Assembly (NCBI GenBank): GCA_020050435.1
Contig: JAGVKQ010000027.1
Span: 42,038 to 106,037, forward strand
From: Candidatus Caenarcanales bacterium
Lineage (GTDB): Bacteria; Cyanobacteriota; Vampirovibrionia; 2-02-FULL-35-15
Reading direction: 5' to 3'
DNA length: 64,000 bases
In this document: positions 56,801-61,333 of the stretch, piece by piece
Position numbering within the stretch: position 1 is the stretch's first letter
How the letters are laid out: every line of letters begins with the position of its first letter
Translations under genes and position numbers: made by a program
The notes under the pieces: generated by a model
The model's input: only the letters and a program-made list of their open reading frames with translations
What the model was told of the DNA's origin: nothing
Databases searched by the model: none

Positions 56801-58345
56801 GATGTAGAAGAACCTACAATAATTGAAGAAGATACAACCTCTGAGGAAGTTGATCCATGTTGTTATTGTTTAAGCGGAGCTTTAAAATGTAAGCCTGGCA
56901 TTGAGGCTTTTAGTTTACAGGGAGAAGTTGTCTGTGATAAAGAAAATAATTTAATTACCCGTGTTGGTCAAAAATATATTAAAGATGATATTTCAAGAAG
57001 ATGTGTTGAGGCTAATCTTTTAACTACTAAAGAGGAAGATCAGAAGCCTCTTGCAGCACCTGAAGATGAAGTTACCTCAGATGATAATTTATTTTTCCCT
57101 GGAAGTACAGATGGTGGATTCTTATATACTAAAGCAGATATGGGGCTGGATATGTCAGCTTCAGGTGCAAGATTGCTTGGAAGAACAGCACACTTAGCTA
57201 AACAAGAAGCTTCTTCTTCTGTTTATATAAGAACTTCAGGATTTGATGACAAGATTGCATGTAAAGAGAATGTAGGTAAATTTGTTATTAAAGGATATGA
57301 TCCTCTTAGTAACATCCCTACAAGCTTTGAATACAATTCAAGTAAGTTAACTGTTTATAAAGTAAAAGAAGCAGAAGACAGCATTAATTTAAAACTTGTA
57401 ACAGAGGTTGATACATCTACTTATTTAGAAGATGAATGTACTAGAAGTGTTCAGGCAGCAGTAGCAGGACCTGTTATCTTTGATAAATCAAGAACAGAAA
57501 TTGTTGTTGCAGACTCTCATGGTGTTAACGTTTCTAGAAGTTTTGGAGTCAATTTCCTTTCAAAACCAGGCAAAATTAGATTAGATGAAAAAGATAAAGT
57601 TAATGTTGCTCCTGCCTATCAGGGGAATATAAGTGATGTTGTTGTTACTCCAAATTATGATGGCGTACATTATCTTGTATATTCTAAGGTCTTTGATAAG
57701 AGCTATGATCACAATCTCATTTTTTACCCTCTTGCTGATGGTGTTGGTGGTGTAGAAGCCGGGAATGAAAGTTCAGGAAGTGCTGGGGATCAGATAGCTA
57801 ATGCTCCAATATTTCTCCCAGGGCTTGGTGTCGGTGCTATTCCAGATGCTGCTGAGGATAATGATAAAAAAGACGATGTAAGCAATAACGACAATAAAGA
57901 TAATGATGTTGATGACAGTACTGAAGAAGCTAATAAAGGTGACAAGAGTCCTACAGAGACTCCTCAAAAACCAGGAGATGCTTCTACTCCAGATAGTCTT
58001 AGTGATGCATCAAAATCAGATGTTAAGTTAGATCCAGAAAAAGGTAGCAAAAAAGACGATAAAAACAATAAAGAAAAGAAGAAAGAAAAGGAAATTGGTT
58101 GTAATGAGTCCAAGGATTGTATAAAACATGGTCTAAATCTTTTCTGTGTAGAGTTGAAATCTAAGGGTGTTTGTATTGATCCGGCTAATAAAATTAGTAA
58201 GGTTGGAAAAGTTAGAGCAAATACATGCTTAAAAAATGAAGTCAAATTCCAGGGAAGGAAAAAACAAGAAGTGTTCTGTGTTCCGACAAGGTTACATATG
58301 GAGTCTAAGTTTGATAAAAAGCCACTAAATAAAGCTAAGCTTTAG
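41855..58345 (+). CDS. Giant secreted multidomain cysteine-rich protein (about 5,496 residues)
   Basis: Chosen start GTG 41855 follows an aagga site; TTG 41828 and ATG 41891 are alternatives. A basic N-terminus and hydrophobic stretch (about residues 33-52) indicate export. In order: a beta-rich region of unknown fold (about 90-1000); a LamG-like domain (about 1025-1250: FDSIDNFVSV, NEWHHIALSKD, LYLDGKLVW); a cadherin-like segment (about 1275-1325); a first Cys-rich block (about 1436-2310) of CxxDSDCxxGxxC modules including a DUF4215-like part with CDDGNTVND; three Kelch-like propeller blocks (about 2316-3270); a Ser-rich linker; cadherin/He_PIG-like domains (about 3636-3796); a second Cys-rich block (about 3830-4556); a second LamG (about 4623-4790); acidic Ser/Thr-rich stretches; and a Cys-containing C-terminus. 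No LPXTG, CHDL or sorting tail was recognised. Such composition suggests adhesion or prey/host contact, but this is inference. Confidence 0.9.
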   Translation: MKVEILGQLIHLMQIINKINKNLRSNSLTLRRCYCFFISLVLISNNILPALSLINENTIIAQNPKGNAFEIDTTNTNTDEGNADTEIQEEKNCNTVQLQPIDFYMASPQTKTSLPDPFSSITFSSLSGNQTKLSELDHSAKNQRLAWSILGYPTVFALTHNGDGKFINVTSSSSPIRNLIGVPSDALKAKSIVLGGYLPSVKSNINGDELFTVGADPHGGSNKPYLYNFVSADSQGTFSRSAETLNNKYLGFANGLDVSPNGSLVLGVDNGELNGIWKSANKALVNASKIKDFTKSYINHFEVDDLPVLSNQVFGVAGYEVPDTYKYSNILSLIEGSANANNQFGFTLFAVDQTVNNQPSVNLLGKADFWGAGLAEILGSPNATVAGLKVKNNYLFISYFINNGIDFKKFYTENSPKYKTWIDPVTGLPPSAFSYKDGLFDSRLAVFKFDLSENKIKLIKVANLSTVFDSPSCSGKSYGVSGPIEVSSQGLIFVADKIYSNVIRAFKMDPSSISQVVPASTPVVIPLSSPRVLEVLSTSKYKPIGNDFSFSTSISDIAIDPNSRVLFVSFPYIESEPSSPGNIHVNGFLSTVYISDSQDKCSNIYSSDSCDSDASSKKKDKTPKDENQNNDQNVVSEKPAIKKTFKKLTIHELGTKLGLPTVEIKMPVGTSSVDNSATYNKGFKTVDLDVSSESNSPNDVRISVGARGVDFASLIQLKPTTPGTPAYPLLKRDVVSISSTNSARAGIDTFGRAVTLLPSNKIVALSSGNKIFANRTDEAVLQSDFKSEETSPGIVSSIPQTNNRFAVLNSPADSSMPESSSITFFSLEKDVSPVTLKDALGKIEDQSVTVQAKVPYSLKFKTNSLEISQAKSKQNQNQLLGLSYYAHNLKSKGIKYYLDKALSQNPNFTQDNESNLQNLLSTFQGFSIFSVPSANNLESSDEVKLNTSKNFYINELPEQLKSPSESIKRFIAGATLFQNPRTKETYIAVSSYDAKVAGLVQVQSAPKKYDSGIYSTVKPPGLVNRNLIYNLDAKSLSGGGKTAKDAAKEGISSWSDLSGSGLNAVLKNVENHDWVGDGTPAKPYALTFDSIDNFVSVPQSALDSIRRTNSYTVELVFNVDSSHKDFVSLFSRGLDQRILLDVNNTVIVNTFNKDTTNTGVIVNPNEWHHIALSKDESNLAKLYLDGKLVWQEAKSKVFDKSKPISIGASLSTNPYFFAGQIASVRVYNSALNDTEVKQNYDTELFRFNDVETIVALQGIEQPKARKAITANRANTAPVLTQVPEQIVNDNETFLPFFAPASDVDNDPLTFVITMVGPLLGFNSKTANGDPGEKTLNLDLNDPAGYFSDRKRMEDLENDAFKNRVSFSPHRPIAPSLYLLSGFRPQSYFEAPSLSSNLENIKLVSESRPIAPSPYRPTLFLDGGYFSSYKITQDEIRKVQVGGMCSSNSDCMAYACNTGAGFCYGNCTDSSQCASGFACFLGSGPGDHTCIVNPSGGNCNPGCGGSNKCCTSSNQCEVCCANSDCPSGFECIGSTCLPRTSCMVDSDCPGNNPICSNGSCVQCTINADCGNGHQCIGYTCIAICGNGTVDNSGEPCDDGNTVNDDYCTNDCMSAYCGDGIVQDIASEDCDDGNTVDNDGCSSMCESEGIPCMSDGDCPANKSVCHNDICVECTSQNNPCVSPTLYCSGDNTCVECSQDSHCMDGRACDGTNHCYTACSTDSECASGYQCDTVIEPTGNCVPNGAPNGTQCDANSDCQSGTCCGDGLTANACGDCCSGLNCGTDALCINNQCHGGSGICMADGECSANSEGHICRVSNLCGCDADTDCPMESLCNVATHKCSANGGGNLCMSNSECTNGNVCCSGSCNQCCGNGDCPAERPHCAGLICLECVTDTDCMSGEICASGGSCQQTCTNTSECGASAVCSGGLCYSDDGPWRYCTGENGTCNETGLIRYGAMGQYHTMVSTGSVSCHNSTFGDPIVGEPKHCYFCPTGNCCISSSTCMSGESCINNKCEESCTTDNDCQPGESCADSMCGKTCTTDTDCPGGFTCNMATACYESCIDGDQCANGYGCLPNATCMQLCTFNTDCTGPGQGNQCSTSCTDANNGAATCCDGNGMNGSSCSTNSDCQSGSCCSDGIGSTVCGDCCQGLNCSPGQFCENNMCVNDGGGNPNQGTGPNCCFRIIDQGDGSGHEAKNFMCNGTQLSWENGDGTYTHHFPKYNTNGVLPDKQCYGSGNGGGCDGCTSLDLNSMGDYDVRVCSNIPFDPTNTDGVGLIFKSGSNVNCDAGNNCTSCTTENDCPGGSAALCLNKFCLLNSWEEVGMDALPVSLRDSAAISFNNKLWIIGGVATPREVWNSSDDGSTWTEVGNNVLSHDKVGHSVLFYNNKIWAIGSGDVESSTDGINWSPIQIVPYTNHSSVVFNNKMWVIGGDSDGGKKVLYSTDGIGWTEAGMDALPIPLTNHASVVFNNKIWVIGGDSGNSSKKVFSSPDGINWTESGSDVLPDEVHIHTAEVYKGEIWVIGGTNAQSNQALHSKDGINWSNVNIGLSGVNLYGHSSCIHKNKIYAFGSIDGPVGQKVISFPNDGSEDCGSCTSDSECMGYLCSSNSCTNSCMDKNDCASGNFCNGSSCVNCPSCMVDSDCSGGNVCVNSVCTSIYWAEAGMNALSLNLSGVASLAYNDKMWIFGGLDSMTGNPTKKVFSSTDGVTWTEAGMDVLPNGVSNFTSFIFNNKMWLVGGSGIGLGADVKSSTDGITWLQEGSLPVTINYPTSLIHDNKIWIIGGVSSGADTAKVFYSSNGNNWTEAGTLPLSSGSQVGKYAHRVLEYKNKMWLFGGYYGPDQVYSSTDGITWTEVGMNSLPSQLFYTGALVYDDKMWVIGGDTNTSPSKKAYSSTDGITWTERGTLPAAISNPGALVYKNKMWSIGGIGAENQVFYFPSDNSEQCSSCSMDSDCGTGFSCVNGGCVSSCKSCNADSDCPAGKGCLNGFCTLFSWAEVGMDSLPARDSQVVEFNNKLWTIGGSGFESAKVFSSSDHGVTWTEAGSNALPFGLSGHRSLVFNNKIWTIGGNTPGSALSSADGINWNQESQIGPVTDSLFDPAVVVFNNKMWLIGGNLGGGIFTNTVTSSSDGMGWTTVSTLNDYPDGLSNHAAVVFKNKIWVLGGQVGSVAVSDQAYYSSDGTTWTRGSALPLKIQEHSAIVYKDKMWIVGGKTAGNALSKKIYYTDDGSTWKEYGSDSLPADSVPYKTSIVHNNKIYILGDGGTTNKIYSFPSDDSESCSASNSCSSDGDCGNGKVCCNSSCVSGNCCTESACMGYLCSSNSCTNSCMVDGDCGMGYMCESGLCVAACTSDSDCGSNGKCCSGNCLQPNCSCSAVSMLVQNFTSVQILNYIGLPQNDSNQLALNDKVKIGNEIFTVMCIARAGQTTCGNGLSSFDIVVLTEKPSQTYNVNAAVAKCTSSCSAGTYVPEVLCCSASDCMTGGETCQSGRCINSCMVDGDCGVGYICENNSCVTACTSNSDCPNNGICQSGRCESGSCMCGTLNPNHSKCNSSMSFYQCTSAGGACNLEVYNCNNQVCVDDPVLVKAKCAPLATSSSSSGAPKIKTSSSSSSSSGDVSSSSSSSGSIKKPKPPTVTSRPGSEQTINLSDLGINFDSMTGKFSGRTNNISDRFNSTLSRVPVTVYATDGTSQSNEITFNLIVRSSNHNPSLVNPGDKIYKEGKAIVLTLLGSDEDNDTLTYYVDQLPTGLTLDKSTGVISGEIRDVTNGSDPVLFPVKAYAWDGHTDGFTQLVCFSLIINPGDNKIGKLKDKRIFLDGVLSNQDEKQKNIVLVQFSGPGSRCYSSADCESGQECKENSCVNEQDGTGGGQQCVSDSDCFPGEVCRDHLCTFNSNGGNGGGTNNRCYSDSDCDPAQKCIDFACVNNFCNPSCGPDQICCDMSCNQGSCCDDNQCESGKKCKLVSDSWQCVTETTTGSACNPSCGPDQKCCDMTCNVGTCCDDNDCESDKKCKLVSDVWQCVTETAAGMACNPICSAGHTCCDGSCKAGVCCGDNDCENGKKCRLHLDLWQCVSDSPPPDCNKSPAYNDCDYCTQCKGGIAVKSDDNIAGKDDSCTCIGPSGSLIGGPPAHSSNPTCTTCQNGNGGGGLCNASKLGKSCGNEKICCEGLNTIPTCFDGACCSNNDCMTGQRCNEHRCTENPCFSNYDCANNPNGHTCCDGACKGCCKNEDCTVGSICSDGQCKQNGTSCMGDSECKSTEACINSKCKEVECRVDSACKSTEACIDYKCKEVECKADADCSDVTASGGGSGNGGGSNLSGGSGGNNLSGGGANLNGSTDGSTKAGKDGTSGNIKDLPELFKACRQYKCVEVTCRGNDDDCKNSIAGKYCVNDSCSECKEDKHCSEGKICSANLCVNKAQCMTDFDCPIRQICSYEKCVSVECKSNLDCEKGLICSKDHKCVKELSPGYCMTKSECSDKGALCCDSKCLVGECCSTSDCPKDLTCNKDHKCVKELPAGSCMSKLDCVGNNTLCCDSKCATGNCCSNSECSPGFKCEGNLCVQSGDTPGGQTGEILSDNISPGIRFNLDSLTSGGLISGYATDEGISFYGSNSTDNIRDLRCSIDGKEAQIVSSLDLDTIFGGIKFNSSRDQKVQLPLSGTLNRWTIETLIRLDDRNLGRDQVVFKGTDIGVFVGNGLLKLQGRSADGRTVKFVSSKPLQPNTWHYITITSDGINTKLYVNGKFIGSDISIPFNFNGSLLGGDFAGNTFSGSIAKIAVYDRPLSDDEINKNNRYRLDPYDIRGLNGYWNFLETNNNTVIGYKNDNNTSTTGTAKGSSNVPNDDEVSEVSTSTVSSKPATSSKDSKDSGEEDDDSDSNKQSGAVKSSTVKSVPASGKNTIAKSERSILKAREASPSELKAVLLGFDSNYQIGEDVYYYSVKQYDVGIPIFSENELSKSHVLKCTLSDANSNFITDEFEGSFNVSSIANSLPTDPNEVDVEEPTIIEEDTTSEEVDPCCYCLSGALKCKPGIEAFSLQGEVVCDKENNLITRVGQKYIKDDISRRCVEANLLTTKEEDQKPLAAPEDEVTSDDNLFFPGSTDGGFLYTKADMGLDMSASGARLLGRTAHLAKQEASSSVYIRTSGFDDKIACKENVGKFVIKGYDPLSNIPTSFEYNSSKLTVYKVKEAEDSINLKLVTEVDTSTYLEDECTRSVQAAVAGPVIFDKSRTEIVVADSHGVNVSRSFGVNFLSKPGKIRLDEKDKVNVAPAYQGNISDVVVTPNYDGVHYLVYSKVFDKSYDHNLIFYPLADGVGGVEAGNESSGSAGDQIANAPIFLPGLGVGAIPDAAEDNDKKDDVSNNDNKDNDVDDSTEEANKGDKSPTETPQKPGDASTPDSLSDASKSDVKLDPEKGSKKDDKNNKEKKKEKEIGCNESKDCIKHGLNLFCVELKSKGVCIDPANKISKVGKVRANTCLKNEVKFQGRKKQEVFCVPTRLHMESKFDKKPLNKAKL
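45954..46104. repeat. Two octamer arrays (CGCCCCAT) inside the giant gene
   Basis: 45954-45985: CGCCCCAT three times then CGCTCTAT. 46073-46104: CGCCCCAT, TGCCCCAT, CGCCCTAC, CGCCCCAC. Both encode RPIAPS-like peptides and are far richer in G+C than their surroundings. They flank 87 bases of ordinary-looking coding sequence. Confidence 0.85.
48800..49602 (+). repeat. Kelch-like propeller block 1
   Basis: Six units of about 40-50 residues, each with a FNNKMWVIGGD-like strand and a SSTDGINWTE-like strand. It opens SWEEVGMDALP and closes FPNDGSEDC, the same edges as blocks 2 and 3. Confidence 0.85.
49817..50659 (+). repeat. Kelch-like propeller block 2
   Basis: Six units again (YNDKMWIFGG, FNNKMWLVGG, HDNKIWIIGG, YKNKMWLFGG, YDDKMWVIGG, YKNKMWSIGG). 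It opens YWAEAGMNALS and closes FPSDNSEQC. A short Cys-rich spacer separates it from block 1. Confidence 0.85.
50819..51660 (+). repeat. Kelch-like propeller block 3
   Basis: Six units (FNNKLWTIGG, FNNKIWTIGG, FNNKMWLIGG, FKNKIWVLGG, YKDKMWIVGG, HNNKIYILGD). It opens SWAEVGMDSLP and closes FPSDDSESC. The last blade is the most divergent. Confidence 0.85.
53606..54064 (+). repeat. Three 153-bp tandem repeats encoding Cys-rich modules
   Basis: Units begin at 53606, 53759 and 53912, exactly 153 bases apart. Each encodes 51 residues with CNPSCGPDQ, CCDD(N/D)xCESxKKCKL and a closing WQCV; the third unit is more diverged. They lie in the second Cys-rich block of the giant protein. Confidence 0.9.
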
Positions 58346-58352
58346 TGGACTA

Positions 58353-58496
58353 TTGTCATTGCGAACCCATGAAATGGGTGAAGCAATCTTATTTTGCAAT
58401 GCCGTACATGAGGTAACCTTGCAATCAATATTTTAGTATAAGATTGCTTCGCTTCGCTCGCAATGACACAATTGGGATTCCCGCGTACGCGGGAAT
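58353..58496. repeat. Composite inverted repeat after the giant gene
   Basis: Outer arms tgtcattgcga (58354-58364) and tcgcaatgaca (58458-58468); inner arms gaagcaatctta (58380-58391) and taagattgcttc (58439-58450); a small hairpin acccat/atgggt sits in the left arm. It is followed by a separate perfect 20-bp palindrome attcccgcgt/acgcgggaat (58477-58496). No open frame inside. It resembles dispersed intergenic repeats found in many bacterial genomes and may also end transcription of the giant gene. Confidence 0.8.
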
Positions 58497-58582
58497 GACA
58501 TTTATCCTTGATTTCACCTACTTCATAGTTAATATTGTTAAAATGTTACTGTATAAGTTATATAGGGAAAATAATAATAAGG

Positions 58583-60973
58583 TTGTTAAAAAATACCTAC
58601 CAAAAACAAGAACTTAACATTGCTAAATCAAAAGCAAATAAGAGGCTTTTTTTTGTTTTGTTAACTAGAAAATTCTTAGTAGTTTTAATTTGCCTGCAAT
58701 TCCTACTTTTCCCATTACAGTCTATTTCTGCTACAAAAGATGGTAGTTGTAAAAATTACACAGATTGTAACTATAAAGAAGGTTCTTTTTGTATAAGAAA
58801 AGGAAAGAAAAACACTTGTCAAAATGTTTGTCCAATGGGCAAGGTTTCTCCTGGTATAAATAATGATGGTGATTCTTTGCCGTGTCAGGCAGGGTTTTCT
58901 TATTCTGGATTTGATGATCTTTCTGGGCGTAAAGTTTGTTGCCCAAAGAAAAATAAAAAAGATGATGTAGGTGCAGGTTTGAAACCTGCACCTACAAAGA
59001 CACAAAAAATTCTTGGAAATCTGTGCAAGGGAGGCTCTGACTGTAAAGAAAGTGAGTTTTGTGCTTATACAGAGTCTTTTGAATCAAGGTGTGGAATTTA
59101 TAATTGTGACGGTTCATATGTTTCTAAATCAAGATGTCCTCAAAGTGAATTGCTTTTAGCAGATGGACCAGAAGGATTTTTCTGTTGTCCCTTAGTGTAC
59201 ACTGGCGAAAAGAAATTAAATTCTAGCAGCTCCAGTGGTGCACCGGATAAGGGATCTAGCTCAAGTGGTGGAACTAAGAAAAAGAAAAAACAAAGTTCAT
59301 CAGGAGCTCCTTCTGAATATGGTGTGAGTATAGTTTTACAGACACCAGAAATCTTTCAAGCCAAATCATTATCTAAAAATGCAGAAATCCCTCTTTTATT
59401 TGGAAACTCAAAGTCTACATCAAGTGGTGCTTCATCTTCTGGTTCCGTTAAGCCTATAGAAACACATCTTTATAGACCAGGAGAAAAAGTAAGCTTTTCA
59501 ATTTTTGTAAAAGGACCTTCATTGTCAAAACCTCAAGATATTTCTTCTTATACTTTGTCTGCTACTGCCAACCAGAAAGATTCTTCATCAAAATCAGCAT
59601 CTTTAAAAATTCTTGAACTTTGGGTAGAAGACATTGTAGCTTCAACTGACTTAACAAACTTGTTAAGTAATCCACCACCATTAAATATAGTTTTATTAAA
59701 ACAGGATTCAAAAGGGTCATTCAAAGCTGCTAATGGTGAGGTCTTCATGCTTCAGCTTCCTGAGGCAAGATATCTTTCTAATAATTCGGGACGTATTGTT
59801 CTTGCTACTCCTGCTGATCCTACTAAACCAATTCCAGAAAATAAATGTTCTTCACAAGGTGGCAGTGTATGTGGAAATGATAATCTTGGAATATCAAATT
59901 GCATTGCAAATGGTTGTTTTAATTACTCAAAAGGAAGCCAGTTTGCAAAAGATTGTTGTAAAGGCCTTTCCATTGGTGACGATGTCGATGAAGTGGCTGT
60001 CTCAAGTTCAGGTGGTAGCGGCGGTTTGCAAACCGCCGGACACAGTCCCTCCGGTTCTAGTGGACAATTAATTCCTAAGCCTACTTGTAATAAAGAAACC
60101 AAAGAAATTGAATGTAAAATAACAAATAAATATTACATACCATATTGTAGTAATAGAAATATTCCTTCTTGTTCGGCAGAAGGAAAGCCACTCTGTAAGA
60201 GTCTTTCATCTAGTGGAGAATCTGTATCAGATGAGCCTTCCTGTATATTGAAATCTCAAGGAGCTGTTGAATACTGCAAAGATGTTTCAATGCTTCTTTC
60301 CGTAAATGGTTTTGATCCTTCTGATTGTGTAAATAATTATTGTTTATCCATTAAATCAATAGAAGAAAAGAATACATGTTGCAGGGCTTGTGGAAATATA
60401 TATGAAAAAATAAAAGATCCTAAAATTGAATATTCTGAAGTTGGGAAGATTAAGTCCTGCGTTGGATTTGATGGTGGATACTGCGGATCACTTAAAAATG
60501 TTCTTTCATGCATAGATGGTCAATGTTATAACTATCCGCAAAATTCCAGTGAGATGAAAATGTGTTGTAGTAAATATGATAAAAATGCAGACATCATCAA
60601 AGCCTTATTAACAGAGGGTGGCGAAGAAGAGCAAAAGGGAATGGTTTATAACATTATTGCTGTAGGGAATGGTTCCTTGAAAATTAAAAAATCTGTTGAA
60701 GATATTATTGGACAAACTTTTGAATTACTTTTACCTAATGATCCATCGATTGATTCGGTGACTTTGCGAGCTAGTATGAAAGATAAAAAAGGTAAAACTA
60801 AAAATGCTGAAATTAAAATTGGTTTAATTGATGGAGATTCTCAATTTGAAGAGAGTGAAGTTGTTGAGCCTGAAAAAGAAATCGAGACATCGCCTGAAGC
60901 CTCTCAAAAAAAAGAAAATAAAAAGGATGATGAAAAAAATGAGACTAATCTTGAAAAGAAGGACGGAGACTGA
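58583..60973 (+). CDS. Secreted cysteine-rich protein with Ser-rich linkers (about 796 residues)
   Basis: The frame is open from TTG 58535. TTG 58583 is preceded by ATAGGGAAAATAAT, matching the leader of the giant gene, while TTG 58658 would give the most compact signal peptide (LTRKFLVVLICLQFLLFPLQ, cleavage after SISA). The mature part starts with a Cys-rich module (CKNYTDCNYKEGSFC), has SSSSGAP linkers (about residues 215-240) like those of the giant protein, a beta-rich middle, further Cys pairs including repeated CxxGxCYNY(P/S)-type modules, and a Lys/Glu-rich end. Two dispersed palindromes are embedded in frame. No known family recognised; export and a surface role alongside its neighbours are likely. 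Confidence 0.85.
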   Translation: MLKNTYQKQELNIAKSKANKRLFFVLLTRKFLVVLICLQFLLFPLQSISATKDGSCKNYTDCNYKEGSFCIRKGKKNTCQNVCPMGKVSPGINNDGDSLPCQAGFSYSGFDDLSGRKVCCPKKNKKDDVGAGLKPAPTKTQKILGNLCKGGSDCKESEFCAYTESFESRCGIYNCDGSYVSKSRCPQSELLLADGPEGFFCCPLVYTGEKKLNSSSSSGAPDKGSSSSGGTKKKKKQSSSGAPSEYGVSIVLQTPEIFQAKSLSKNAEIPLLFGNSKSTSSGASSSGSVKPIETHLYRPGEKVSFSIFVKGPSLSKPQDISSYTLSATANQKDSSSKSASLKILELWVEDIVASTDLTNLLSNPPPLNIVLLKQDSKGSFKAANGEVFMLQLPEARYLSNNSGRIVLATPADPTKPIPENKCSSQGGSVCGNDNLGISNCIANGCFNYSKGSQFAKDCCKGLSIGDDVDEVAVSSSGGSGGLQTAGHSPSGSSGQLIPKPTCNKETKEIECKITNKYYIPYCSNRNIPSCSAEGKPLCKSLSSSGESVSDEPSCILKSQGAVEYCKDVSMLLSVNGFDPSDCVNNYCLSIKSIEEKNTCCRACGNIYEKIKDPKIEYSEVGKIKSCVGFDGGYCGSLKNVLSCIDGQCYNYPQNSSEMKMCCSKYDKNADIIKALLTEGGEEEQKGMVYNIIAVGNGSLKIKKSVEDIIGQTFELLLPNDPSIDSVTLRASMKDKKGKTKNAEIKIGLIDGDSQFEESEVVEPEKEIETSPEASQKKENKKDDEKNETNLEKKDGD
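58967..58995. repeat. Palindrome F inside the second surface gene
   Basis: gtaggtgcaggttt, centre g, aaacctgcacctac: a perfect 29-bp inverted repeat with GTAG/CTAC ends. It encodes VGAGLKPAPT in frame. Confidence 0.88.
60019..60038. repeat. Palindrome G inside the second surface gene
   Basis: cggcggtttg and caaaccgccg form a perfect 20-bp palindrome with the same GGTTTGCAAACC core as palindrome A. It encodes GGLQTAG within a Ser/Gly-rich linker. Confidence 0.85.
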
Positions 60974-61333
60974 TGTAAGCACACAGCCGCCAGGTTCCTA
61001 AAAATACGTCAAATTACATAACATTAAATTAATTTTATCTTTCTTCCTTTGGTTAAAATGCCTTAAAACTTCAAATTTTGACAAAAAAAACATATAAAAA
61101 TGAGTTAAAAAACCGATTGTTATTTTACTTAGTCAAACTATAACATTTTCATAGTAAAACTAGTCAGTTTTCATTGAAAGACTACGATGAAAGGATGTTT
61201 TGTTAGGGCTATCTCGGGCACATAATATATAGAAGCGGAATTGTATAATTTTTTTTTATGACAACCCTAGATTTGGCCAGTGAAACCATATGAATCATTT
61301 TAATTTTGACGATTTCAACTATTTGAGGACAGT
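60974..61333 (+). promoter_or_regulatory. Leader region of the third surface gene
   Basis: 360 AT-rich bases with no gene. TATAAT at 61244-61249 may be a -10 element, with ttgtta (61210-61215 area) too far for a normal -35. gagga at 61325-61329 is a good ribosome-binding site for the TTG at 61334. No terminator with a T-run was seen after the second gene. Confidence 0.4.

Noticed and set aside
60974..61333. Riboswitch in the leader of the third surface gene
   Set aside because: I looked for c-di-GMP and cobalamin-type conserved cores and saw none.
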